A stretch of 64,000 bases of DNA from Pyxidicoccus parkwaysis (GTDB lineage: Bacteria > Myxococcota > Myxococcia > Myxococcales > Myxococcaceae), in the NCBI RefSeq assembly GCF_017301735.1, contig NZ_CP071090.1, positions 6,996,001-7,060,000 on the forward strand, written 5' to 3'. The notes below the pieces were generated by a model that ran no database searches, was not told where the DNA came from, and was given only the letters and a program-made list of their open reading frames with translations. Positions 31,186 through 39,560 of this stretch are shown here, piece after piece. The stretch's first letter is position 1, and each line of letters begins with the position of its first letter. A program made the position numbers and the translations under genes.

Positions 31186-32316
31186 ATGAATCCGCTTCGA
31201 CGCGCCCCCGCGCTCCTCGCCGCTCTTGCCCTCGCTGGCTGTCAGTCCGGACAGGGCGCTCCACAGTCCCCTCCTCCGCCTCCCGCCGTCTCGGACCAGG
31301 GCGTTCCACAGGCGCCTCCTCCCGCCGTCGCGGGCCGCAGCGCGCCATCGACACGGCCCGCGCCTCCCGCAGCCTCCGCACAGGCGGTGCTCGGCTACCT
31401 CAAGCCGGCCGAGGACGGACAGAAGTGCCAGTGGATGCGCCACCCGCTGCCGGGTGAGCCGGCCTCTGTCTTCTCCTTCAACGCCGCGTGCGACAGGTCC
31501 ATGGTGTCGTGGAGCACGGATGGGAAGCAGGGGCTCGTCTTCACGTGGCCCTCGGGCGCCGGTGAGGTGGCGCGGGCCTGGCGCGTGGACCTGGGCGCGA
31601 AGTCCGGTCAGCCGCTCGACTTGAAGTCCCTGCCCGGTGGCACTGGCCCTGCCGGTCCGGACAAGCCGTATGTCTCGCGGATCAGCTTCGACTCGCAGGG
31701 GCGTCCCGTCGCGCTCATCGTCCTCGCGTACAGCAAGCGCGCGTCGAAGAAGGGCGTCATCACCTTCGAGGGTGAGCAGTTCACCGCGCCCGCGGGCCCG
31801 GGAGTCCCGGGGCTGGCGCTCGCGTACCGGCTGGAGGACGGAGGCTGGAAGCGCGTCGAGGCGAAGCCCGGCCGCTTCGAGGCAGCGAATGCGCCCGGCC
31901 TCGCGGTGCTCGACGCGGCGAAGACGCTGACGCCCGTGTGGACCGCGTCCATTCCCACCAGTGCCCAGGGGAAGAAGGCCCCGGCGGACGTGGTGAGCGC
32001 GCTGGGTGCTCCGGAGGACGGCTGGTGGATGGAGTTGCCCGGCCCGGACGGCACGCTCTACTACCGCGCGCGCGAAGAGGGCCCCGAGGTCGTCATGGGC
32101 TCGCCGCTCTACTGGTCCGCCAATGGCAAACGTGAGGAATTGAAGGACGTGGCGGAGTCGGACGCGTACCTCGGCTTCCAGCTCCAGCGAGGGCTGCTCC
32201 TCGTCACGGCGTACGGCGGCTATGCGGCGGCGCACGTGTGGAGCACGGCGGCGGCACCCAAGCACCTCGCGGATGTGTCCGGGGTCTACGCGCCCGCCTT
32301 CTGGCCGTCGCCCTGA
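31186..32316 (+). CDS. Predicted lipoprotein of unknown function
   Basis: This protein has 376 residues. The N-terminus MNPLRRAPALLAALALAGC is a lipoprotein signal peptide with Cys19 as the lipidated residue. A Pro/Ala-rich linker of about 45 residues follows, then a domain with beta-propeller-like stretches (SMVSWSTDGKQGLVFTWP, YVSRISFDSQGRPVALIV). I do not recognise the family. Asp is absent at +2 (QSG follows Cys), so outer-membrane targeting would be expected by the E. coli rule, which may not hold in myxobacteria. The ATG at 31186 follows GAGG by seven bases. Confidence 0.75.
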   Translation: MNPLRRAPALLAALALAGCQSGQGAPQSPPPPPAVSDQGVPQAPPPAVAGRSAPSTRPAPPAASAQAVLGYLKPAEDGQKCQWMRHPLPGEPASVFSFNAACDRSMVSWSTDGKQGLVFTWPSGAGEVARAWRVDLGAKSGQPLDLKSLPGGTGPAGPDKPYVSRISFDSQGRPVALIVLAYSKRASKKGVITFEGEQFTAPAGPGVPGLALAYRLEDGGWKRVEAKPGRFEAANAPGLAVLDAAKTLTPVWTASIPTSAQGKKAPADVVSALGAPEDGWWMELPGPDGTLYYRAREEGPEVVMGSPLYWSANGKREELKDVAESDAYLGFQLQRGLLLVTAYGGYAAAHVWSTAAAPKHLADVSGVYAPAFWPSP

Positions 32317-32398
32317 GCTGGCTTCGCGCGCGCCTCCGCAACGAAGACGCGCGGCCCGAGAGACTCGCGCCGCGCCGCCTGCACTCCTGAAAGCACAA

Positions 32399-32428
32399 CG
32401 GCCCGGCCACCACGAGGTGACCGGGCCG
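32399..32428. terminator. Bidirectional stem-loop terminator
   Basis: A 13-base-pair stem with one mismatch, 32399-32411 against 32416-32428, has an ACGA loop; AAGCA and TGCTT extend it on the two sides. It lies between the converging lipoprotein and murein hydrolase genes. Confidence 0.75.
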
Positions 32429-32453
32429 CGTTGCTTCAATCCAGCGTGAGTGA

Positions 32454-34076
32454 CTACGCCGCCGGGCCGGCGCCGTTGTACCAGCCGGAGATCTTCCGGA
32501 CGTAGTTCTGCGTCTCCTTGAACGGGGGCACGCCGCCGTACTTGTCCACGTTGCCCGCGCCCGCGTTGTACGCGGCGAGCGCCAGCTTCACGTCACCCTT
32601 GTAGCGCTTGAGCTGCTGGGCCAGGTACTTGGTGCCGCCCTCGATGCTCTGGCGCGGATCCGAGCGGTCCGTCACGCCCAGCTCCTTCGCGGTGGCCGGC
32701 ATGAGCTGCATCAGGCCCTTGGCGCCGACGCCCGAGGTCGCGTTCGGGTTGAACGCCGACTCCTGCTGGATGACCGCCTTGATGAGACGCGCGGGCACGC
32801 CGTACTTCTTCGACATGTCGTTGATGATGTTGTCGTACTTGTTGGACGTGAAGCCGCTCAGGTCGTTGTTGCCCTTCGCCGGCTTCGAGGTGTTGTCCGT
32901 GCCCTGCGTGCCGCCCGTGGAGTCCGTGCCCTTCGTCGTGGCACCGCCCACCTTGGCGCCCAGCTTGTCGAAGGCCGCGCGGGTCAGCGGGCCGTAGTAG
33001 CCGGTGTTCTTCACGCCGTTGGCGGACTGGAACTCCTTCAGCGCCTGCTCGGTGCGGGGGCCGAACGTGCCCGGGCCGGTGTCCATCTCCTTCTGGGTCA
33101 TGTAGCCGGCCTTCACCAGCGCGGACTGGAGCTTCTTCACGTCCTCGCCCTTGGCGCCGCGCTCCAGGTCCTTGCCCGGCAGCGGCAGGCCCTTCACGGA
33201 GCCCTGCGTCGGCTTCGTCGGCTTGTCGGGGTTGGTGCCGCCCGTGCCCGGCGTGTTGTCACCCGGCTTGATGCCACCCGGGTTCGGGTTGCCGCCGGAG
33301 AACGTCACCAGCTCGCCCGTGGTCTTGTAGCCCTTGGGGCCGCCCGACAGCTGGCTGCCGTTGGCCTGGAGGGTGATTTCCTTCCCGGTGGCCGGGTCGT
33401 TCGCGTAGTAGACCGGCTTGCCGTTCTGCGTGCCGCGGCCGGTGATGGTGATCCAGTGGTCCGTGCCGTTGGCGCCGCCGTTGCTGCCGGCCTTGTAGTC
33501 CACGCCCACGACCACCGGACGGCCGGCGTCGATCTGCTTGTTGATGGTGTTGAGGTTCCACGCCTGCTTGGACGCGCTCAGGCCGCCCGCCTTCGCGGCG
33601 ACGCCCCAGTTGAGCCCGTTGCCCGAGTAGCCGCCGTGGCTGTCCAGGTACTTGTCCATCTCGCCGGGGTTGATGACCTTGCCGGTGATCTTGCTCACCG
33701 CCATCGAGGTGGCCGTCATCGCGCAGCCCGCGGCGGAGATGCTGGAGCCGGTGCCCAGCGCGCGCGAGCCCCACTGCGGGTCGCCCTGGCGGTACATCGG
33801 CGTGCCGTCACGCGACGTGGGGAACTGACGGCCGTCGTCGTCCTTCACCGGGCCCGTCTTCGCCGACGTGGCCGCGAAGTTGTCCGTCCCTGGCTTGGTG
33901 CTGGTGGCCTTCGTCGCCGGCTTGTCGAAGCCATCCGGGATGACGAGCTTCTGGCCGACCTTGATCTGGTTCGGGTCCGCGATGTTGTTGGCCTTCGCCA
34001 ACTTCTCCACCGTGGTGTTGTACTTCGCGGCAATCGCGCTGAGACGGTCGCCTCGGGAAACGCTGATCGTGGTCAC
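32454..34076 (-). CDS. Four-domain murein hydrolase: LysM, C39-like peptidase, PG-binding, lytic transglycosylase
   Basis: This protein of 540 residues acts on peptidoglycan. Order: LysM at 1-46 (VSRGDRLSAIAAKYNTT), a C39-like cysteine peptidase at about 95-265 with Cys in SAAGCAMTATSMA and His in GTDHWITI, a PG-binding helix bundle at about 305-385 (RGAKGEDVKKLQSAL, GTFGPRTEQAL), and a C-terminal SLT transglycosylase with the catalytic Glu in VIQQESAFNPNA, then GLMQLMPAT and LALAAYNAGAGNV. The GTG at 34076 is chosen because GGAAGGA precedes it; a GTG at 34097 adds seven residues. There is no signal peptide or membrane segment, which is odd for a wall enzyme and suggests a contact-dependent or lysis-released effector. 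No immunity gene is recognised next to it. Confidence 0.88.
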   Translation of the reverse strand: MTTISVSRGDRLSAIAAKYNTTVEKLAKANNIADPNQIKVGQKLVIPDGFDKPATKATSTKPGTDNFAATSAKTGPVKDDDGRQFPTSRDGTPMYRQGDPQWGSRALGTGSSISAAGCAMTATSMAVSKITGKVINPGEMDKYLDSHGGYSGNGLNWGVAAKAGGLSASKQAWNLNTINKQIDAGRPVVVGVDYKAGSNGGANGTDHWITITGRGTQNGKPVYYANDPATGKEITLQANGSQLSGGPKGYKTTGELVTFSGGNPNPGGIKPGDNTPGTGGTNPDKPTKPTQGSVKGLPLPGKDLERGAKGEDVKKLQSALVKAGYMTQKEMDTGPGTFGPRTEQALKEFQSANGVKNTGYYGPLTRAAFDKLGAKVGGATTKGTDSTGGTQGTDNTSKPAKGNNDLSGFTSNKYDNIINDMSKKYGVPARLIKAVIQQESAFNPNATSGVGAKGLMQLMPATAKELGVTDRSDPRQSIEGGTKYLAQQLKRYKGDVKLALAAYNAGAGNVDKYGGVPPFKETQNYVRKISGWYNGAGPAA

Positions 34077-34201
34077 GGGAAAATCCTTCCCAAACACAGG
34101 GGGGAAAACTGGTTCGTTTCCGATTCTCGCACCTGGGGAAGGGAAAGTTTCCGGGTACCCACCTTTGTCACGTTTTCGTCAGGTTGACTGAAAAAGTATG
34201 A

Positions 34202-35923
34202 CTATGGTGTTCCTCCCTTGTGGCGCTGCGCCCACCAGCGGTGGATCTCCGTGATGCCATGACGCGCATTGTCAAGAAGCTGCGGGGGCGCGTCATTCGT
34301 CAGCGCGGTGAGGAACGTTCCCGCGCGGTGGTGCAAGTGATTGGCGGCGAGCTGCGCGAGCGCGACGAGCAGCCTGCCGTCGTTACGCGCGTGTGACGGA
34401 TGGAGGCGCGGCACACGGGCGGCCAGCTCGAACACGGACATGGGTGACTGCCGCCACCGCCCCAGGTGCGCCGCGACACCCACGGGTGCCGGCGAGGCAA
34501 GCCCTTCCATGAACGCCTGGAGCAGCAGCAGCGCGGCGTCATCCTCCAGCGGGAGCTTCCCGCCCCCGATGCTCCAGTGAGCCGGGAGGTTGTGCGCGTA
34601 GAGGCGCTCGATGACGGGCGCGAGGCTGGTGAGGCGGAACCCATGGTGCTCCATGTGGCCGAGGACCGACGCCAGCTCGTCCGCGCTGACGGGGGCATGG
34701 GGCTGCTCGTCGATGAGCGAGTGCCCCATCACTCCAATGGTCCATCCTCCGAAGTCCTGCCCCTGCAGCTCCGGGTACAGGTCCTGGAAGGCCGCATTCA
34801 CCGCGCGCGCCCGGAAGCCGCCATCGCCTCCGTGCGCGGAGAGCACCACACCGTAGCGCTTGTGCTTCGGCGTCACGTCCAGCGCCTTCAGCGCGAAGCG
34901 GGTGCCCGTGGAGCGCGCGGCCTCATTCGCCTTTCGCACGTGCCGCATGAGGACCTGACGCAGCTCACCGAGGTCCTCGGGAAGCAGGCGCGACACCTCG
35001 GACGGCTCTCCCGTCTCCGCGTCGAAGAGGATGAGGCTCTCATGGTGCCAGGGGAGGAAGGCGGTGACGTCACCGCCCGCGATGGGCGTTCCCGGGCCGT
35101 GCGCCTCCAGGCCCGTCTCGCGGCCCGAGGCGGGAAGGCGAAACGTCAGGGCCTCGCCGCCACGCAGCGGCACCCGCCGCAGCGTGCCCGCGTCCACCTG
35201 GGTGAGCAGCACGTCCTTCGTGGCGAAGGTGGGCATCGTCAGCGCCGCGATGTCCTTCTTCTCGAGCACCTCGCGGCCGGAGACGACCCACGTGGTGGCC
35301 GTCCCCCGTGGGATGTCGTGGGCGATGATGCCGAGCGCGTCGTCGAAGGGCGTGAGCTGGACGTCCCACGTGCGAGGGACCCACAGCTTCGCGAAGGCGA
35401 TGACCCTGGGCGCGTTGAAGTCGCGGAGGTCCGTCAGCAGCACGCGCCCGTCCGCGCCGAGGACGGCCACGAGCCCCGCGCGGCCTGCATACCGGGGACG
35501 CGTCCAGAGGGGCGTGGCCCACGCCGTTGACAGTTTCACGGGCTCCTCGTCCGGGAACGGCAGCGGCCGCGAGGCCACGACCTCTCCCTTCTGGTCGAGG
35601 TGCTCGATGACCGCGGGAGCCCGGGGGTCGACCACGCGCAGCAGCATCTCGCCCGTGGCGTCGAGGATGGAGGGCTTGAGCTGGAATCGGGAGTAGCGCG
35701 CCTCGCGCTCCAGCGTGTCCACCTCGACGAGGTGGCTCCGGTCGTAGTTGTCGTCCCACGCGAGCACGAGCCTGCCCGCGCCGTCGGTGGACAGCAGGCC
35801 ATTGCTCGAGCCGTGGATGTCCGGCTCGGACACCACCTCATCGGGCAGGCACCACGACGACAGCCCGAACCCGTCCAGCACCACCACGTAATCCAATCCG
35901 TCGACCTTCGACACGAAGTGCAT
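34202..35923 (-). CDS. Hypothetical cytoplasmic protein with propeller-like N-terminal half
   Basis: I do not recognise this family. The protein has 573 residues from the ATG at 35923, which follows GGGGAG by five bases. The first 300 residues alternate beta strands such as YVVVLDGFGLSSW, RLVLAWDDNYDRSHLVEVD and GLVAVLGADGRVLLTDL, resembling a WD-like propeller. The second half is helical and contains RYGVVLSAHGGDGGF and HHGFRLTSLAPVIERLYA. No signal peptide is present. It lies 125 bases upstream of the murein hydrolase gene on the same strand, so a partner or immunity role is conceivable but unsupported by motif. Confidence 0.65.
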   Translation of the reverse strand: MHFVSKVDGLDYVVVLDGFGLSSWCLPDEVVSEPDIHGSSNGLLSTDGAGRLVLAWDDNYDRSHLVEVDTLEREARYSRFQLKPSILDATGEMLLRVVDPRAPAVIEHLDQKGEVVASRPLPFPDEEPVKLSTAWATPLWTRPRYAGRAGLVAVLGADGRVLLTDLRDFNAPRVIAFAKLWVPRTWDVQLTPFDDALGIIAHDIPRGTATTWVVSGREVLEKKDIAALTMPTFATKDVLLTQVDAGTLRRVPLRGGEALTFRLPASGRETGLEAHGPGTPIAGGDVTAFLPWHHESLILFDAETGEPSEVSRLLPEDLGELRQVLMRHVRKANEAARSTGTRFALKALDVTPKHKRYGVVLSAHGGDGGFRARAVNAAFQDLYPELQGQDFGGWTIGVMGHSLIDEQPHAPVSADELASVLGHMEHHGFRLTSLAPVIERLYAHNLPAHWSIGGGKLPLEDDAALLLLQAFMEGLASPAPVGVAAHLGRWRQSPMSVFELAARVPRLHPSHARNDGRLLVALAQLAANHLHHRAGTFLTALTNDAPPQLLDNARHGITEIHRWWAQRHKGGTP

Positions 35924-36098
35924 GACGCTCCCCTGCTTCGCCTGGCTGCTCTCCAGGCGGCGCGGCACCGGGGTCCATCATGCCCGGCCCCGGGTGCGAT
36001 GGGCCGATAACAATTGTCCGTCTCGCTCTGTCTTAAAGCGTGCCCTCTGCGCCGCCGGGCGGTGACGCTCGCCGCGTCCGTCGGCTTTCCTGGTCCCC

Positions 36099-37484
36099 AT
36101 GAGCACACACATCGTCGACAACCCGTACACCGGCGACGTCGCCGCCTCGGTGGAGCCCACTTCTCCCGCGCAGCTCGATGCGGTGCTGGAGCGCGCGCGG
36201 AGCGCATCCCGCGCACTGCGCGCCATGCGTGTGGAGGAGCGCGTGAAGCTGGTGCTGCGCGCCTGCGATGCGATGGAGAAGCGCACCGACGCCATCGCCC
36301 GCGACATCACCCGGCAGATGGGCAAGCCCCTGTCGCAGGCACGCGGAGAAGTAGGCGGCATGGCCGGACGGCTGCGCCACATGGCGTCGATTGCGCCCGA
36401 GTCGCTCGCGGACATCGTCCTGCCACCCAAGGACGGCTTCGAGCGGCGCATCGCGAAGGAGCCGCTCGGCGTGGTGTTGGATTTGCCCGCGTGGAACTAC
36501 CCGCTGCTCACCGCGGTGAATGCGGTGGCGCCGGCCGTGCTGGCGGGCAACGCGGTGGTGGTGAAGCACTCGCCGCGCACGCCGCTGTGTGGCGAGCACT
36601 TCGCCCGCGCCTTCGTGGAAGCAGGCGCGCCCGAGGGCACGGTGCAGGCCATCTTCCTGGACTACGCCGCGACGGAGAAGCTGGTGGGCGACGCGCGCGT
36701 GGACCACGTGCTCTTCACGGGCTCGGTGCTGGGCGGGCACAAGATGCAGGCGGCGGCGAAGGACCGCTTCCTGCACATCGGCCTGGAGCTGGGCGGCAAT
36801 GACCCGGCCTACGTCGCGCCGGACTGCGACTTCGACAAGACGGTGGAGAACATCGTCGACGGCGCCATGTACAACGCGGGCCAGAGCTGCTGCGCGGTGG
36901 AGCGCGTGTACGTGCACCAGTCGCTGTATCAGCGCTTCGTGGACGCGGTGGAGCCGCTCGTGCGCGCGTATGTAATGGGCGACCCCGAGTCCGACAAGAC
37001 GACGCTGGGCCCGATTGCGCAGCCGTGGCACCCGGCGGAGTTGGAGACCTTCGTCGAGGACGCCACGCGCCGGGGCGCGAAGCTGATTTGCGGCGGCCGC
37101 ACCACGCAGGTGAACGGCAGGGGCCGCTTCTTCGAGCCCACGCTGCTCAAGGACGTGAGCGCCGAAGCAAAGGTGATGCGCGAGGAGTCCTTCGGGCCGC
37201 TGCTGCCCATCTCCCCGGTCAGCTCGGATGAAGAGGCGCTGGCGCGGATGAACGCCTCCAGCCTGGGGCTCACCGCGAGCGTGTGGACGTCAGACAGGGA
37301 CCGGGCGGACCGGCTGGCGCGGCAGTTGGAGGCGGGCACCGTCTACATGAACCGCTGCGACTCGCTGGACCCGGCGCTGCCGTGGAGCGGCGTGAAGAGC
37401 TCCGGGCGCGGCGTCACGCTGAGCGCGCTCGGGTTCGACTCGCTGACGCGCCCGAAGGCCCTGCACTACCGGCTGCGGTTCTAG
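36099..37484 (+). CDS. NAD(P)-dependent aldehyde dehydrogenase family protein
   Basis: This enzyme of 461 residues oxidises an aldehyde to the acid. The fold is complete: the cofactor region LDLPAWNYPLLTAVNAVAPA and VVVKHSPRTP, GSVLGGHKM, the general base Glu230 in GLELGGNDP, and the catalytic Cys264 in NAGQSCCAVERV. Late motifs ESFGPLLPI and WSGVKSSGRG are present. The size and the N-terminus NPYTGDV fit the succinate-semialdehyde dehydrogenase-like branch, but the substrate is not decided. The gene stands alone with a 175-base gap upstream; no strong ribosome site is seen before the ATG. Confidence 0.9.
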   Translation: MSTHIVDNPYTGDVAASVEPTSPAQLDAVLERARSASRALRAMRVEERVKLVLRACDAMEKRTDAIARDITRQMGKPLSQARGEVGGMAGRLRHMASIAPESLADIVLPPKDGFERRIAKEPLGVVLDLPAWNYPLLTAVNAVAPAVLAGNAVVVKHSPRTPLCGEHFARAFVEAGAPEGTVQAIFLDYAATEKLVGDARVDHVLFTGSVLGGHKMQAAAKDRFLHIGLELGGNDPAYVAPDCDFDKTVENIVDGAMYNAGQSCCAVERVYVHQSLYQRFVDAVEPLVRAYVMGDPESDKTTLGPIAQPWHPAELETFVEDATRRGAKLICGGRTTQVNGRGRFFEPTLLKDVSAEAKVMREESFGPLLPISPVSSDEEALARMNASSLGLTASVWTSDRDRADRLARQLEAGTVYMNRCDSLDPALPWSGVKSSGRGVTLSALGFDSLTRPKALHYRLRF

Positions 37485-37524
37485 CGCCCCGTCAGGGCGT
37501 GAGAAGCTGCACGTGAGGCCCACC

Positions 37525-39555
37525 ATGCAGCCACTCCCTGACTGGCGTCCCCATGCTCTCGATGGTGCCCTCCTCTGGTTCCACCGGAGGACGGGCACGA
37601 ACCTCCGCATCGACGGGCCCCACACCCGGCATCTGCGGCGCAGGGCTCCACGGCTGGTCCTGTTCGGCATCACCAATGCCTGCAACCTCACCTGCTCCTT
37701 CTGCTCACGAGACAGGGAGGCCCGGAGCGAGTGGACGGTGGACTCGGCCTTCGAGGTGCTCGCGGGCCTGGCTCGCGCCGGTACGCTGGAGGTGGCCTTC
37801 GGTGGCGGAGAGCCGCTCGCCTTCCGGGGCTTCGACACGCTGGTGCGCAGGCTCGCGAGCGAGACGCCGCTCGCCGTGCATGTCACCACCAACGGCACGC
37901 TCCTCGACGACGAGCGCCTCGCGCGGCTGGCTCCGTCCCTCGGCGAGGTCCGCGTCTCGCTTTACGACGACAATGATTGGGAGGCGTGCGTCCGGCGGCT
38001 GGCCCGCGCGGGGCAGACCTTCGGCGTGAACATCCTCGCGACGCCGGAGCGCGTGCCATTGCTGCCCGCGCAACTGCGGACACTGCACGGGCTCGGCTGT
38101 CGTGATGTCGCCTTGCTTCGCTACGTGGGGAATGACTCGAAGCTCCGGCTGGGCGCGGAGGACGAGGCGCGGCTCACGGACGTGCTCGCCGACAGTCCCC
38201 TCCGCACGCGGCTGTCGGTCTGCTTCGGCGATGCGCTGGTGGAGGTGCCCCGGCTCTTTGGTGGCGACTGTGGCGCGGGGCTGGACTTCGTCACGCTGAC
38301 CTCCGACCGGCGGCTGAAGGCGTGCTCCTTCCAGGGCCCGGGCCTCCCCGTTCAGTCAGCGGATGATGTGCTCGCGGCGTGGATGGGACGGCAGGAGGTG
38401 CTGTCCAAGCCTTCGCCCCTCCAGGGCTGCGCGCGGGCGGGCACGGCTCGGGCGGAAGCGCTCTCCGACGGCGTCCGCGTCTGGCGCGGGTTCTCCGGCA
38501 ACAACAGCGGTGACTGCGTGCTGGTGGGGCGCTTCGACACGCCCGAGGAGGCGAGCACGTATGTCGAGGAGCTCCTCCCCGACTGGACGCATGGAGGCCC
38601 CTACTCCGAGCGATGGAAGGAATTGCTGGCGGCGGAGGGCATCCAGACGCACGAGCAGGAGTACTCACCCGAGATGATTGCCGCTGTGGGCCGCGTGGTG
38701 ATGCTCCACACGGACATGACGCTGGGGGATGACTTTCCCTCGCTGCGGACGCTGCTGTGGAGGCGGAAGGGGCGCGCAATCCACTCGGAATACCATTCGC
38801 ACGATGAGTTCCGGCTGGCGGCCGGGTTCCGCGTGAAGGAGGGCGCATCGCTCGACGCGCTGAAGCAGGCGCTGGAGCGTGAAGCGCTCGAAGGCTTCGT
38901 CCGTCATGCGGACCAGCTGTATGGGCTCACTCCCAACCGGGGCCGCGGTTTTGATGCCGCCACGAAGAAACTGAAGGCCCTCGCCCAGGAACAGGACGCT
39001 CGGCTCTCCGTGGAGATGGTGCGGGTACCCAGGGAGCTTCATCTGGAGAGGGACCTCGCGTTCCGGCATCCCTCGGCGGGGCGGCTGCGCCTGTGGGTCC
39101 GCTTCTCCTACCCGGAGACCGCGGCCCGCTACGCGAAGGACCTGGGCGGCGAGGTCACCGTCGCCGGTCCGCATGTCCTGCTCGAGGCGGGCCACTTCGG
39201 GCCACGGCTGGGCTTCCTCGCCCACCGGCAGGGAGGCACCGCGCTGGTGCTCACCAGCAAGCGCGTCATCGTGGCGGGCAGCTTCTCGAAGACGGACTTC
39301 GACCCTCCCGATGTCGTCCCGCACCTGCGTCCGTACCTGAAGCCGGATGACCGGCTCGAAACGGACAGTCACGCGGCAACGCTCCACGTCGAGGTCAACA
39401 CCGTGGAGCCGGGGCGCGTGCTGAAGGCGCTCGTCGAGTTGGAGGCGATGCTGGGCGTAAGGCAAGCCTGGATTCGCGTGCTGCCAGACAACCCGCTCGC
39501 GGAGGCGCTGCACCGCATGCGCGAGGACCTGGAAGCGGACACCCGGCAGCGGTAG
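37525..39555 (+). CDS. Radical SAM protein with a large unknown C-terminal region
   Basis: This protein has 676 residues. The radical SAM domain occupies about 1-330: CNLTCSFC with Cys53, Cys57 and Cys60 holds the [4Fe-4S] cluster, FGGGEPLAFRG binds SAM and HVTTNGTLL follows. Further cysteines (FGGDCGAG, LKACSFQG, PLQGCARAG) suggest a SPASM-like or twitch auxiliary cluster. The last 340 residues have no motif I know; they include YSPEMIAAVGRVVML and LRTLLWRRKGRAIHSEYHSH. Peptide maturation or cofactor synthesis are possible roles. No small precursor peptide was found beside it. The ATG at 37525 is preferred over a GTG at 37513. Confidence 0.82.
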   Translation: MQPLPDWRPHALDGALLWFHRRTGTNLRIDGPHTRHLRRRAPRLVLFGITNACNLTCSFCSRDREARSEWTVDSAFEVLAGLARAGTLEVAFGGGEPLAFRGFDTLVRRLASETPLAVHVTTNGTLLDDERLARLAPSLGEVRVSLYDDNDWEACVRRLARAGQTFGVNILATPERVPLLPAQLRTLHGLGCRDVALLRYVGNDSKLRLGAEDEARLTDVLADSPLRTRLSVCFGDALVEVPRLFGGDCGAGLDFVTLTSDRRLKACSFQGPGLPVQSADDVLAAWMGRQEVLSKPSPLQGCARAGTARAEALSDGVRVWRGFSGNNSGDCVLVGRFDTPEEASTYVEELLPDWTHGGPYSERWKELLAAEGIQTHEQEYSPEMIAAVGRVVMLHTDMTLGDDFPSLRTLLWRRKGRAIHSEYHSHDEFRLAAGFRVKEGASLDALKQALEREALEGFVRHADQLYGLTPNRGRGFDAATKKLKALAQEQDARLSVEMVRVPRELHLERDLAFRHPSAGRLRLWVRFSYPETAARYAKDLGGEVTVAGPHVLLEAGHFGPRLGFLAHRQGGTALVLTSKRVIVAGSFSKTDFDPPDVVPHLRPYLKPDDRLETDSHAATLHVEVNTVEPGRVLKALVELEAMLGVRQAWIRVLPDNPLAEALHRMREDLEADTRQR

Positions 39556-39560
39556 CGGCC

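Noticed and set aside
32454..34076. Prophage lysin or tail-associated lysozyme.
   Set aside because: No holin, tail, capsid, integrase or attachment site is nearby.
37485..37524. RiPP precursor peptide before the radical SAM gene.
   Set aside because: The gap is 40 bases and the other side of the gene is also tight; no small frame with a leader and core was found.
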